The translations under genes and the position numbers were made by a program. Below the pieces are notes generated by a model. The model was not told where the DNA came from. It did no database searches and worked only from the letters and a program-made list of their open reading frames with translations. Source: Anaeramoeba flamelloides (lineage: Eukaryota > Metamonada > Anaeramoebidae). Taken from it: 64,000 bases of DNA. Below, piece by piece: positions 22,478 to 35,423 of the stretch. The DNA is taken from positions 7,068,001 to 7,132,000 of the forward strand of contig JANTQA010000032.1 of assembly GCA_027625915.1 (NCBI GenBank). The letters run 5' to 3'. Within the stretch, counting starts at the first letter, position 1. Each line of letters begins with the position of its first letter.

Positions 22478-24267
22478 TTGAAGTTTTGTTTTTTTAGTTT
22501 GCTCTGTAAAAAAATTTTTGTTTTGAAAAAAGGTAAAAAAATGAATATTATTTAAGGGACTAATCTCTTTGAAATTTTTTTACGGTAATTTAAGAGAGTT
22601 TGAGAAAATTTTTTGTCAATTACTTTGATTTGAAATACCCTGTTTATTTTCATTTTCAACTTATTTGCCGAATAGGAATCCTAAATTAGAAATTGTTCGA
22701 AAAAAAAATAATAGAGACTATTCCCTTAAGGTAGCAAAACCCACATCTGTAAAACCTTATTGAAATAACGGAGGTATGTTAGTACTTAACAAATATGGTT
22801 CAAAATTCTCTTAAATGATGAGATCTTGATGAAAACAATCGAAAAAATAATTTGTATTATTTATAAAAATAATAATTTATATTAAGTAATAAAATTTGTT
22901 TATAAAAAGTGTGAGAAAAAAATATGTTTAGTATAAATCAAAAAATGAGATTACTGAAGTTTTTCGACTATTTTAGATTATTTTTCAAAACTATTTGGAT
23001 ACAAATCAGTAAAAATGGGAAATATTACATTCAATAATTAAATGGGACAAAATTGTATTTTTATTTTACTTTCCCAATTTTTTTTGTCAAGAGTATTTAG
23101 AGGAAATATATTATAACATGTATTTATTTGTTTGGTTCTTTTTTCTTTTTTATGATTTATACTAGGTGAATTTAGAATACTTAAAGAAAAAAAAAAACCG
23201 AATTGAAATGGACCTATAGTTGGAAAGTTATCCGAGTTAAATTACAAAACGCAGTATTTGGAATATCTTATTGAATTTAATAATGATTTTCTTATTTAAT
23301 TACTGAAGGAGGCACGTCCTAAATAATCAATCGATAATATATCAAATATCATTCTTTTATTTGAGTTGAAGAGTTTACAATCTTTGATCTAGAGATTAAA
23401 ATATTTTGTTTACAAAAAAATGAAGGTTTAACCACTTTAGAATGAATAAATAACTTTATCAGAAAATTAATGGGATAATTAATTTCTCTGTTATATTTAG
23501 AAGTACACGTAAAATGAGGTTTCCAAGTAGAATAAAATAAATAAAATTACATAAAATAAATATAAATTTCATTTTTTAAAAAAAAAATATTTTAGAGGGT
23601 TATTAAAAGATCTTTTGAACCTTAAGCACCAAAAAGTATGAAGGTATTATGTAAGATATTTCAAGAATTATTTTAAATAAGTGCATACTCAAATACTCAT
23701 ATTTTACTAGAATCAATTGTTATTATCAATATAGAAGATAATTGATTGATTTATGGTTAAAATATGAAATAATTTTTATAAAAGCTTACATATAAACAAC
23801 AAAAAACTAATCGAAAAAACATTATAACTTTCTATTCGTTCAAACCAAAATATAAACTATTTTTTTAAATTAATTAATGGTTTTTTTGATAATTAATGTT
23901 CTTTTTTTGGTGAATATGATATAATATAGTGAATCCCCAAAAGTATTTTTTGAAAAAAAAAAAAAAAAATAAAAAAAAAACATTTCTTTTTTTCAAACTT
24001 TCTCTGTATTTAATATCAATTCTTAACTTAAAAAAAAACTTTTTTTCAATATTGATTCTAGTTTTTTTAATTTTATTTTTTTTTATTAAAAAATTAATAA
24101 ATATTTAATTTAGTAATTCCAAAATCTTGTGAATATATAATAACTCTAAAATAATCTAATATTTTCTAGACGTTTATAAGCGAGATTTGAGATTTTATAA
24201 TTTCATTAAATTGAATACTCATTTGTAAGTATTTATATTATGTTAACTCAATCGATGTATGGTGGCA

Positions 24268-24336
<69 letters not shown>

Positions 24337-25030
24337 TTTCTAGATTTGATTTTTTTTTCATATGAGAAAATCTAACCAGGTGAACAATAAGGTTCTCTAT
24401 TTTTTGAGTTTCATTTATAAAAAATAATTTTTACTCTTATTATGGAAGAAGTGTAAATTACACTTTTCATGTACTTTTTCTTCAATTTCCTTAAAGGTAA
24501 TTTAAGTTTAAAATCATAGATTTCAATATTATTTATGGAGAAATATATACCCAAATTAAATCTTTATAGTTAAAAAAAAAAAAAAATGAAAAAAAAAAAA
24601 AGAATAACTAATCAGTCTGTCAAAGAGATTTCCAAGAAACAATTGGTAAAAAATCAACAAAAAAAAAAAAAAAAAAAAAATAAGTTAATTAAAAACATCC
24701 AAAATTTCAGTCAAAATACTTTTGGTTAATTTCCTTTAGTTTCATGTTTGTACATGAAAATTAATTTGGGTCTAGTTATTTTATTACAATAATTTTTTTT
24801 TCTTTGGAGAATATTTGATTTAAATCTTTTTTCACCTTTGCTTTTTCTTTTTAATTTACAAGTCACACATACTGTCCTCTGTAGTATTCTGGTATTAATA
24901 GTATCCTTTAATCTTTTTCTTTTATAACTCTTCTACTCAATAAAGAAATCTCAGCTCGTGGAAAAAAAATAAAAACAAAAAATTATAATTGGTTTTGATT
25001 GGAAACTACTTGTGTTACATCTACCTTTCA
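22478..25030. other. AT-rich spacer
   Basis: Long homopolymers and the AAT run at 24269-24337. No gene recognised. Confidence 0.35.
24269..24337. repeat. (AAT)n microsatellite
   Basis: An uninterrupted AAT trinucleotide run of about 23 units. Confidence 0.9.
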
Positions 25031-25189
25031 ATGTGTGATCCAAAAATTCAATTAATAACCAATATTGTTTTCTGGGGGCTTGTGAAATTTCTTTTAAGAA
25101 TAACTTTACCTGATCACTTTTTATATTTTATATATATTATTTTTGTTTTGGATCTATTGTATACCCATCCGAAACTAATATTTGATTAA
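25031..25189 (+). CDS. possible small membrane protein
   Basis: 52 residues from ATG at 25031. It starts MCDPKIQLITNIVFWG, has two hydrophobic stretches (about 8-24 and 28-45), and ends HPKLIFD then TAA. The GC content is slightly above the surroundings. No family recognised, and open frames of this size occur by chance here. Confidence 0.25.
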   Translation: MCDPKIQLITNIVFWGLVKFLLRITLPDHFLYFIYIIFVLDLLYTHPKLIFD

Positions 25190-25426
25190 ATTGGATAAGA
25201 CGAACTTCGAATGGACCTTTTGATTAATTGAAGTTTTATTATAGCTCCGTGCATAGCTGGATATGATAATTAGTTTCTTCTTTAAATTGATTTTTCATAA
25301 ACAAAACTCTAAAAATAGAGAAATCATGTTTCCACTTGTGGTTTTACCTAATTTAAAAAATTTATGAATAATTCAAAAAAAAAAAAATAAAAATAAAAAT
25401 AAATCATTTAAATTTTTTTCATTTAG

Positions 25427-25573
25427 AATCAGAATGTTCAAGTTCAGAAGAAGAACCCTTATTTAAATGAAAAAGAACAAATTGCAAAATACAAAGGAAA
25501 AAAGAAATCAATAGAAGATAATAAGAGCCACAAGAATAAAAAGAACAAAAAGGAAATAATCACTAATATTTAA
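25427..25573 (+). CDS. possible orphan terminal exon
   Basis: A polypyrimidine tract and ATTTAG precede an open frame of 48 codons beginning NQNVQVQKKNPY, Lys/Asn-rich, ending TAA. A second frame from the same acceptor reads ESECSSSEEEPLFK then stop, which also looks protein-like. The upstream exon was not found, so the phase is unknown. Confidence 0.2.
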   Translation, partial: NQNVQVQKKNPYLNEKEQIAKYKGKKKSIEDNKSHKNKKNKKEIITNI

Positions 25574-25693
25574 ACGCATTGAGCTTCATTAAATTCAAAA
25601 CAAAATATCAAATCAATAATCCAATCGATGATCTATATTTTTTTTATCTTGAGGTTTACAGATTTAATTATAATTTTTTTGAAAAGTAATTAT

Positions 25694-28600
25694 TTAACAA
25701 AATATTAAAAGAAAAAAAACAAATAAGATTAATCCAAAGAAATTTTTGCTTGCAGAGGAAGCTGTATCTGTATCATCATCGTCGTCGTCATCGTCACAGT
25801 CATCATTTCCTGTATATTCATAAGCACCAATATCAAATTTTTCACCACATTTTTTGATAATAGTTGGATAATCGTTTGGGAGAACTACAGCTGCATCGAT
25901 TGCAGGACTCTTTTTTTGAAGCGTAAAATCTTTAATTGGTGAAGCTTCAAGGTCTGTGAATAATGGATCTTCGCCGCTAATACCGTCTGTTTCCCATCCG
26001 GTTCCCTTCGCATTGCCTGCCAAGGCTTCCTCCAAAGAATAATATCTGGTATCAAGGGAATAAGAATTATAATATTTAAAATAGTATTGGGTTCCTTGCT
26101 CAACATCAATATAATACAAATTGCCATTGTAGTCAATGCCATCTGATTTTAAACCACTCCTTTCTAAAATATAGGTTGGATAGGTCCCATCGGAATAAAA
26201 AATATTATTATAAAAGTTGCAGTTTGAAAGCTTTTGGTCTTCATAGGGCCCGTTATATACCTTTCCTTGACTAAAAACAGTATTGTGATAAAAATAAATT
26301 TTTGATGCATCCGGCGACATTCCATGATTGAATTTCATCGCAAATGGATTTAATGTTTCATTGTTGGGTTTATCATATTTGATGACTTTATCTGAAATAA
26401 AAATGTTTCGATAAACATACAGTGGTCCCACAACAGGTGCCATCGAAATAGAAACAAAGGCATCATAAACAATATTATTGTAAATTTCACAATTTGTACA
26501 ATACCCCTCTGGTTCAATTGCATCGTCATAAATCTCATGAATTTTATTTCCATATATTTTTAAATTATTATTTAATTCAGCATCATCAACAGAATATGCA
26601 ACGCCGTTAAACCATCCAATTATTTCTGTAATATTTTGTATCACAATACACAAGAGATATTATTTAGTTTTATGAAAGTATTAATTAATAGGGAATTAAG
26701 GGATCTAACATATAAAAATGAATTAAAAATGGATTGTGTGGATTTTGGAAATCGTTGATTTAAAGTTCTACTTGTAAACACTCAAATTAATCGTTATGTT
26801 AAATTTCATCATTGATCACGTTTTGATTTACTTTTGATTTCAATAGTATTTTTTATTACATTTGTTCAATCACAGAAACGAGTCACATTCAACTTTTTGA
26901 CCTTTTCGAGAACCAGAAATTAACCAGTGGTAACTTTTTAGACTTGCAATATGAATGACGGTGTTCGAATACTCTCCTTAACTACATGATTTCTGATTGT
27001 TTATCATTTTCTCAAACAACAACCAATGTGTAATTTTAATTAAAAATCTTGCCGATACTACATAGAGCCACTGATTTGCGGTAGAAATCAGTTGACTGGT
27101 TTGAATCTTTTTCTACAATTATAAAAATCGAATATGATAAGAATTGGTTGTGAATTAAATCCCTATCGATTTTATGAAGTGGATCTGATTTTTGGAAGAA
27201 TTGACCAGCTCTTCAACAATTTCAAAAGATCTAAAATCCAAATTATGGATTTGAGATGTACATTCAAGTGCGGTGGGGTGTCAAGTTTCTAGATTTTCCA
27301 GAATTCATAAAGAATAGAGAAAAATCAAAGATTTTACTCACTTCTTTTGAATTGTGGAAAATATAACGGAAGTTTTTTTTTAATTTTTGGAATGTAAAGA
27401 AAATTAAATAAATTTTCTTTTATTTCAAAAAGTAAAAAAAACCTAACGACGTCCATCCTATGAAAAAACTCGAAAAAATTGGATTCAAAGATTAATTAAA
27501 ATAAGAAATAATAAAAAAAAAATAATAATAACTATTGTTACAAGTTCATTAATCTGTGGTGTGTGTAGAATACTCATTTGAATGGTTGATAACTAAAGTA
27601 GATCATGCTATTTTAACAAAAATCCCTAGTTTTAGTAAAGTTTACTATTAGTTCTGAAAATGGTAATTTTTAAACTTGCTTTAGATTATTAGAGATAAGG
27701 TTTTGAAAAAGTAGAATTACATTAATCCTTATTCTAGTAAGTGGATTATTGTTATTTTCTTTAGTTATTTCACAAACAAAAGAAATTAAAAATCATTTTC
27801 AGTAATGCTACAAATTAAAATTGCTGACCAACTATTTTTCTCTGTCATACATTTTTCTCTCAACAGTAAAATATTTATTTTAAGGGAGTAGTCATTTTTG
27901 AAAATAAAATGAAATCTTGTCAAGATCTTCAAATTTTTTTTTTTGTAATTTGTGTTTCGACTTATGGAATGGATGAGTTAGCCTCATTTAAACAATTTAT
28001 TGATTTGAGTCTCTTTTTTGAAATTCAAAATTTACATGTTTCCAATATAAAACGAAAAAAAGTAACCTATTATTTTGTTTAAGAATTAAGTTAATTCTTG
28101 AAAATGTGAAAACAAATTTTTCGTTTTATGTTGGAAAGTATTGATTTCGAAATCAGATTTTTTATTTTGGTTTCTTTTTCTTTGATTAATATTTCAATTC
28201 AAATCTTAACCAATAAAACTAAATGGGGTATAGGTGATTCAATAAATTAATATTTGGTAGAAGCTTAACTACAGTTGATCAATTAAATTGAGATATATTA
28301 TGCAAAAAAAAATTTTTCTTTAATGTTTTGAAAAAGTTGTTTTCTGATTTTCAAAAAATGAAAAAAAATTTCAAAATAATTTTCTAATTTTGAAAAATTT
28401 TTTTAATAAATTGTTTGGTCTTTTTCACAAGAATCCTTATAACAATTCAATTCATTTTTGGCAGAAAAAAAATGATTTTGAATTTTGAGGATAAAATTAA
28501 CTAAATTCCAAAATATCTTCAAGAAAATTTTATTTTGAAAAATCGAATTTTGTCTTAATACAAAAACAAAATTTCAGAGTAAAATTTTTACAGGGCTTTA

Positions 28601-30369
28601 AAACTTTGATTATTATAACTACTCTTCTTAAAAAAATACAATTATTTTTTAATCCATTGAATATATCAATTTTTTTGGTTAACCAAAAGTTTCATCTCAA
28701 AATTGAAAAAAAATCTTTATATTAATATTACTGGTAACAAATAAATGTTATAGTATAATAATGATCACAATTGCAATAAAAGGGGTAACAACTAGATAAA
28801 TTGTGAGAAAAAATTAGAATTTAATAGTTTTCAATTTCAGAAAAAAATGGAAAAAAAAAATTGAAATCTAAACTAAACTAATTTTCTTTTATGGCTTTCT
28901 TAGTCGATCAGAATTTTTTGACACTTGTGATCTACAAAATTTGTAAGTAGAGAATATCACCAATAACATATTTTAAAATTTTGCCTTGTTGTCGTAGAAG
29001 ACTAGTACCTTAAAGATATTTTTTTTTGAAAATTGTAGAAATTAATTTTTCTGGGTAAATCATCCTTTAGGACACATTTATCAAAAATCTCAAAGAGGGT
29101 ATATTTTATTTCATTGCATCTGTTAATAATGTTACAGCATAACTCGGGAAAGCCAATTCTTTTTTCCTCATTTGGTTACATAAGAATCAATTATTTTAAG
29201 ATTTTTCGAATGTTTGATAAATTGTTGGGCAAAAAACTGTGAGTGGAAAATGTGATTTTTGGAACTGTCAAGTTAAATGAATTGCTTTCCACCCATTCTC
29301 GAGAATCTAGATAAACACTACTTGTGTTTAAAAATAAAAACCAAATACAAGTTTTAAAAAATAATTGCTTTGTGTGACAAAAAATATTTTGATCACTTAA
29401 TTGTCTTGAAAAGTTTTTGAATCTTGATCGAAAAAAAGAGGTTTTAGATTTCAGAAAATAAAAAAACATAAAAAAGGAAAAGTAGAAAAGAAAAGATTTA
29501 CCATTATTTGCGATTTTATTATCATCACCTGCGTCTAAAGTAATGGCAGTACTTTCCATTGTTTTTGGGCTTATGCTTTTCACGTCACTCCACCACCATT
29601 CAGGATCTCTTGATTGTTTAACAACATTCTTTTCTATGAGAACATTATTTGATTCAGCATATCGGAGTCTCAGTCCTGTATTGTACCCATTTATTGTTGA
29701 ACCTTTTAAAACACAATTTGTACACCTGTCAAGAAGAACTGTTCTTTGTCCGTTTCTAAATTCAAGGTTTTCAATTGTCAAATAGGTAGCTGTAGAGACG
29801 TGAAAGGTCCAATAGCAATTAAGATAAAGTTCAACATCGTTTGGATCTTCGTCGTCTTTCAATTTGATGTGTACATAATCTGTCGTTGAATCATAATAAA
29901 CACCCTGGCCTGCAAAGAATTCTTCCATATTCTCTTCTGTTCCATAGGTCCAGAGCAGTAATTGATCATCATTTGTTCCATAAACCATATAGCTAGATGG
30001 GCATTCTTTTTCGCTAAAGTCTGCCATATAATAGCCAGAGCCAAAGACATCTGAATTTTCCCACAAACCATTCCCGCTTTCGGTAAGTGGTTGATAGGCC
30101 CCATCAATGATGACAGTTTCAGAATCTTTTGCCTTGATTATTATTGGTTTGTCTTCTGTTCCAAAATCCTTGTTTGAAACATCAACAACTTCATAGTAAT
30201 GCCCTCCTGGTATCACCACTTGGTCACCTGCTTCACTAATTGCATTAACAGCTTCTTGGATTGTTGAATATTCGCCTTTAAGTTCACCATCAAAGTCTAA
30301 CAGTTCAATTGCACAATAACATTGTGAAATAAAAAGAACAAAGAAAAGTAAAGTGAAAATCGTTTTCAT
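25694..30369 (-). CDS. secreted right-handed beta-helix protein, copy B
   Basis: Exon 1 is 30369-29502 and exon 2 is 26625-25694 (donor GTAAAT, acceptor TTACAG, phase 1), giving 599 residues. The ATG at 30369 opens a clean signal peptide, MKTIFTLLFFVLFISQCYC, with mature AIELLDFDG. STIQEAVNAI, repeated short strands with asparagine turns (ENLEFRNG, NNIVYD, HNTVFS, NNIFYS), and the terminal block DPLFTDLE, FTLQKKSPAIDAA, FDIGAYEY match the pectate-lyase-fold, polysaccharide-binding or lyase-type beta helices common in bacteria. The C-terminus is an Asp run, a small-residue stretch and about 17 hydrophobic residues, consistent with a GPI signal or membrane anchor. No catalytic set can be named. 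Nearly all of the 2876 bp intron is repeat and AT-rich DNA. It is a tandem duplicate of 31585-35423; bacterial ancestry is an inference. Confidence 0.88.
27268..27446. repeat. nested palindrome cluster inside the intron of beta-helix gene B
   Basis: After a lead of AAGTGCGGTGGGGTGTCAAG come the TTTTCCAGAATTCATAAAGAA hairpin and an AATGTAAAGAAAATTAAATA hairpin. It ends AAAAACCTAA directly against a LINE fragment, exactly as at 7733/7734. Confidence 0.8.
27447..27520 (+). mobile_element. LINE relic, short C-terminal piece
   Basis: It reads RRPSYEKTRKNWIQRLIKIR, homologous to RRPFYRKKQKIWIKVLIQI at 7734. It starts at the same base relative to the adjoining palindrome cluster and fades after ~75 bp. 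Confidence 0.5.
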
Positions 30370-30689
30370 TTTTTCCAAAAAGGAAATACAAAAAAAAAAA
30401 TGTTTTGTTTGAGATTTGCCCAAACTCTTCTAAACAATTCCTTTTATCAGATTAAAATAAATTCTAGACAAATTTTTGATTAATTTTTAAAAATGGAGTC
30501 TTATAACTGATTAATCGAATTTTTCAATTGGAAAAGAAAATTTTTTATTGGATTTTTCAGAATAATTTGTTAATTATGAGAAAATCAAAAAATACCATTG
30601 ATTTTATGAAAATCTTGACGTTTTTATTTAAAGAGATTGAATTGGCAACGTTTGGGACTTTTGGGACAAGATTTTAACTTTTTTTCTTA

Positions 30690-31345
30690 AAATATTGTTT
30701 TAAGGGTCTTGTAATTTCTGAGAGATTTGATCCATACCCAAAAAGTAACTTGAAACCAAAAAGGGGAATGTGAAATTGCTCTTCTTTTGATTGACACAAT
30801 ACAAATAACAATAAAATTTTTGAGATGTCTCATTATCAAAAAATTTGTAAAAAAAAAAAAGTTTAAACAAGATTCTCAATTCTAAAAAAATCAATTCAAC
30901 AAAAAAGAAAAATAACAGACAATCTCATTGCCAAAAAAATTCAAATAACAAAAAAAAAATATCAAAGAATCCTATTTGATAAAAAAATTCAATGAAAAAA
31001 TATAAAGTTTTCAAAGAATTCAAATTTCAAATAACAAAAAACCAAATTTGAAAAATAAATTACTTCTTTTTTACATTTTCAAAGGGTTAAATTTCTTCAA
31101 TATAAAAAACAATTTTATTTTTCTAATAGTACACAATCACTTTAATTCTAATTAATATAATTTGTGGTTATTTTGTAACTTTCTATATTTGATAAAGTAA
31201 GGATTTTGTAACATTCTACAGAAAAAAAGAATTCATTTGGGAATAGATAAATAAATAAAGAAAAAAAAAAATGTTTCCAAAAACAAATAACATTTATTAT
31301 CAACGTTCTATGATCTGAAGATAAAGTCAAATTTTTAAAAGTAAT
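30690..31345 (+). repeat. dispersed repeat R1
   Basis: Shares blocks with 40600-41250, and with the reverse complement of 60740-61090: GACACCAAAAAGGG-like, then TTCTCATTGACAAAAA-like, then AATTTGTGGTTATTTTGTAA, then CTCTATATTT, then GTAACATTCT. It lies between the two beta-helix genes. The type of element is unknown. Confidence 0.55.
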
Positions 31346-31584
31346 TTTTTTAATATTAATAAATATTCAAAATAGCATTAATAACCAAAACATGAAATTA
31401 AATTCAAATTTTGAAAAAAATAAAAAGAAAAATTTTGAATTTATGACATAAAAAATCTTATTAAATAATTGATAAAGAGGAAGTGATCAAAGAAAAAAAA
31501 GTAAAAAAAAAAAAAGCACAAATAGAAAGATCTTAATATTAAAAAATGAAAAATAAAAAAATAAATTAAGATCAAAAGTAAAAT

Positions 31585-34500
31585 TTAGAAAAAAAGAAAG
31601 AAAATAATATATGAGATGAAAACAAAGCAATGAGATTGTAAAGAAAATGAACCTGCGATTGTATCATCATCGTCATCCTCACAATCATTATTTCCTGTAT
31701 ATTCATAAGCACCAATATCAAATTTGTCACCACATTTTTTTGAAATATCTGGGAAAATATATGGAACCTCCACAGCTGCATCGATTGCAGGACTCTTTTT
31801 TTGAAGCGTAAAATCTTGGATTGGTGAAGCTTCAAGGTCTGTGAATAATGGATCTTCGCCGCTAATACCGTCTACTTCCCACCCGGTTCCCTTCCCATTG
31901 CCTGCCAAGGCTTCCTCCAATGAATAATATCTGGTATCATCTGTATAAGAATTAAAGTATTTAAAATAATTCACGGTTCCTGGCTCAACATCAATATAAT
32001 ATAAATTACCATTCCAATCAATGCCATCTGATTTTAAACCACTTCGGTACATAAGTGTAGTTTGGATTTTGCCTGTGGAATAAAAAATATTATTGTACCA
32101 TTGATGATCAAAATTTTTATAATCTTCGGTTGCGCCCGAGTAAGCAGCTCCATCACTGAAAACTGTATTGTGATAAAAATAAATCTTTGTTGGGGTATAA
32201 TCCTGCGCAGAATTCAATTTGACCGTATAAGGGTTTCCTGTTTTATTATCTTCCTTATTATAAATGATTTTTTTATCTGAAATAAGAATGTTTCGATAAA
32301 CATACATCGGCCCCTCACAGGGTGCAATTGAAATTGCAACAAAGGAATCATAAACAATGTTATTGTAAATTTCAACATTTTTACAATATAATTCAGGTTC
32401 CAACGCATCGTCATAAATATCATGAATTGTGTTTTGGTAAATCTTCAAATAATAATTATTTGTTTCAGTTGGATTGTAAGCAATTATACCATTAAACCAC
32501 CCCTTAACCTCTATAATTATTAAACAATCCAGTAATTAATATAATAAAGTTATCAATAATTGTTCAAGAATTAAAAATTTTGATTTTTATTTTCTTTATT
32601 CTTCAATTTGTTTATTCTTGAATTTTCATATTCTTTAATTTTTTCTTTTCTTTTTTCCTATTTTTGGTATCAATATCTTTTTTTCTCACATGAAAGAATA
32701 ATTAAAAAATAAATATCTCCTTTGAAATTTCAATAAATTTTCATTTATTATTTTTATATTTTTCATTTAATTCCTTAAAATTTAAATAAAAAAATTCCTT
32801 CAAATTTACAGGTAACTTTCATTGGATATTTAATTGATGATTTCATTATATTCCCTTATAAAATTCAATTGATTTTCAATTAAATTTCATTTTTTTTTTT
32901 CATAAAAGTTTTCCTTCAAAAGTAGCCACAAATTCTTATCATTTTTGTTCTCATGTGATTAGTTGATTCTTGTAAAAAAAAAATGATTTTTTTCATTTTT
33001 GGCTGTGCTCCTTTGAGTAAAATGGAGTTTATATATTTACATATATTGCTACTATTACGAAGAAGAACAAAAAAATGAAAGAAAAAAACTTGAATGTGTA
33101 TAAACTGACCAATTGGAAAGTTTTTTTTTACTACACCAGAGTAAATATGGAATGTTGTAAAAAAAAGAGTTTTTACAATTTTGAAGATAAATAAAGTGTT
33201 ACATGCAATTACACACAATTCCATTATAGTAAATATAATATCTGATTATCTTAATAGACTAATAATAATTTTAATCAAAAAATCGTTTGGTAAATACCAA
33301 TCTTTCATTTTTAAAAAAAAAATTATTTTTTCAAACAATGTCTTGGTATTCGTCAAACGATTTTATATTTAAAATCCATTTGTCTAAAAATCAAAACGAA
33401 GATTTCTTTTATTATTTCCGAATTGTGGGTAATTGCATGGAACTCTTTATTTATCTCCAAAATTGTAAAAACTCTATTTTTTACAACATCCCATATTTAC
33501 TCTTGTTTAATTGAATTGTTTCAAAGTCAAATGAGAATCATGAAATTAAATAATTTTGTATGTTGTTTATTTTTTATAAAATTCTCTTTTGTTGACACCA
33601 TTGATTGTTTTTTTGAACAATCTTTCCCAAAAAAATCTTTTTAAATTTAGTATTTGTTTAATAAATTTTGTTTAATGTTTAGATTTGAATGCTCATTGAT
33701 TTCTAAAAAAAAAAATATCTCTGAATTTGTGGGGGTGAATACAAAAACAACAGGAACCCAATTCTTTGGGTAACTGTCGAGATTTTCTCCTACTTGGCTT
33801 TATAATATCTCTTCTTTAAATTTGTGAATTGGTCACTTCTGGAAAATTTAATGTTAATTTCTTTAATGAAAGAAAAAGAAAAAGAAAAAGAAAAATTTTT
33901 GTTTTTTTTGTCAAATCCTATATTTGTTGATAATTCTTTTGATACATTTTTTTTACCATGGAACAAAAAGCAAATGGATGTATAAGTTTATTAAAAATTT
34001 GCTTTTGGATCTTGTTTTAACCAAAATCCATTTTATTATTATTATTATATCCATTTTTCGTTTTACTTTAAAATTAATTTTGTTTTTTTCCTTTTCAGAC
34101 TTTAGCTTCATTTAAAAGCCAAGTAAACATGTGTAAAAATTCAGAAATCATTTTTGAACATGTGTAAACCGCTCGAAGTGAAATTAAAATATATAAATTT
34201 CGAGAAAAAACATGATGGATAAGCAATTTATTGATTTTGGAAGATTTTTCTATCAGCAAGATAAAAGTGATAATAAACGAAACAGAGACAACCCTTTGAT
34301 TAACTCTGATTTATAATCATCCGCCTTAAGTAACTTTTGAGAAAAAATTGAATTATTTTTAAATTGGAATTTAATAGAGCTGTTTATTGGACCTGAAATT
34401 GATTAGTTGATTTGGAGTCCTTTATTTTAGAATCAAAAACGATTTCCCAAACACTGAAAAGCTTTTGAATCTTGATCGAAAAAAAGAGGTTTTAGTTTTT

Positions 34501-35423
34501 AGAAAATAAAAAAACATAAAAAAGGAAAAGTAGAAAAGAAAAGATTTACCATTATTTGCGATTGTATTATGTATTCCTGCAGATATTGAAATTGCAGAAC
34601 TTTCCATTGTTTTTGGGTATATGCTTTTCACATCACTCCACCACCAATCAGGATCCCTGTTTTGAACAACGAGATTATTTGAGATTGTTGTATAATTGGT
34701 TGAATCATATCTGACACTAATACCATTTAGGTATCCCCATATGTCACAGCTATCAATTTTAGTATTTAAACTTTTGCTTATTATAAGTGCTCTTCTTCCA
34801 TTTCGAACGTCTATATCTGAAACAGTAAGATGATGGCAATTAGAGATTTGAAGGGTCCATTTGCAATTAATATAAAGTTCAACATCGTTTGGATCTTCGT
34901 CGTCTTTCAATTTGATGTGTACGTGTTCTGTCGTTGAATCATAATAAACACCCTGGCCTGCAAAGAATTCTTCCATATTCTCTTCTGATCCATAGGTCCA
35001 GAGTAGTCGTTGATCTGGCGGTGAAAAAGTTGCGTAAGCATAATAACTCGATGGGCATTCTTTTTCGCTAAAGTCTGCCATATAATAGCCAGAGCCAAAG
35101 ACATCTGAATTTTCCCACAAACCATTCCCGCTTTCGGTAAGTGGTTGATAGGCCCCATCAATGATGACAGTTTCAGAATCTTTTGCCTTGATTATTATTG
35201 GTTTGTCTTCTGTTCCAAAATCCTTGTTTGAAACATCAACAACTTCATAGTAATGCCCTCCTGGTATCACCACTTGGTCACCTGCTTCACTAATTGCATT
35301 AACAGCTTCTTGGATTGTTGAATATTCGCCTTTAAGTTCACCATCAAAGTCTAACAGTTCAATTGCACAATAACATTGTGAAATAAAAAGAACAAAGAAA
35401 AGTAAAGTGAAAATCGTTTTCAT
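31585..35423 (-). CDS. secreted right-handed beta-helix protein, copy A
   Basis: Exon 1 is 35423-34550 and exon 2 is 32510-31585 (donor GTAAAT, acceptor TTATAG, phase 1), giving 599 residues, the same length as copy B. The signal peptide and the first ~125 residues are identical to copy B. The middle (about 200-290) differs at many positions (for example DIDVRNGRRALI against NLEFRNGQRTVL). After the junction the C-terminal half is again similar, with TRYYSLEEALAGN, DPLFTDLEASPI, KKSPAIDAA and DIGAYEYTGN. The C-terminus has a shorter Asp run and a hydrophobic anchor-like end (HCFVFISYIIFFLFF). The ~310 bp upstream are shared with copy B, so the promoters are probably alike. The role is inferred: cell-surface or secreted binding or cleavage of polysaccharide. 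Confidence 0.88.
33126..33512. repeat. imperfect long palindrome in the intron of beta-helix gene A
   Basis: Arms 33126-33224 and 33420-33512 are inverted copies: AATTGCATGGAACTCTTTAT and CAAAATTGTAAAAACTCT on one side, their complements on the other. A second inner pair follows (AAATCGTTTGGTAAATACC and GGTATTCGTCAAACGATTT). It looks like a MITE or foldback remnant with no target duplication found. The 102- and 73-codon frames across it are a by-product of the inverted copies. Confidence 0.75.

Noticed and set aside
30369-30423. Upstream start giving an 18-residue longer beta-helix protein
   Set aside because: That start codon would be TTG. The ATG at 30369 (and 35423 in the copy) directly opens a signal peptide.
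32916-33644. Frames of 63-102 codons in the intron of beta-helix gene A
   Set aside because: Similar peptides appear on opposite strands only because the segment is an inverted repeat.
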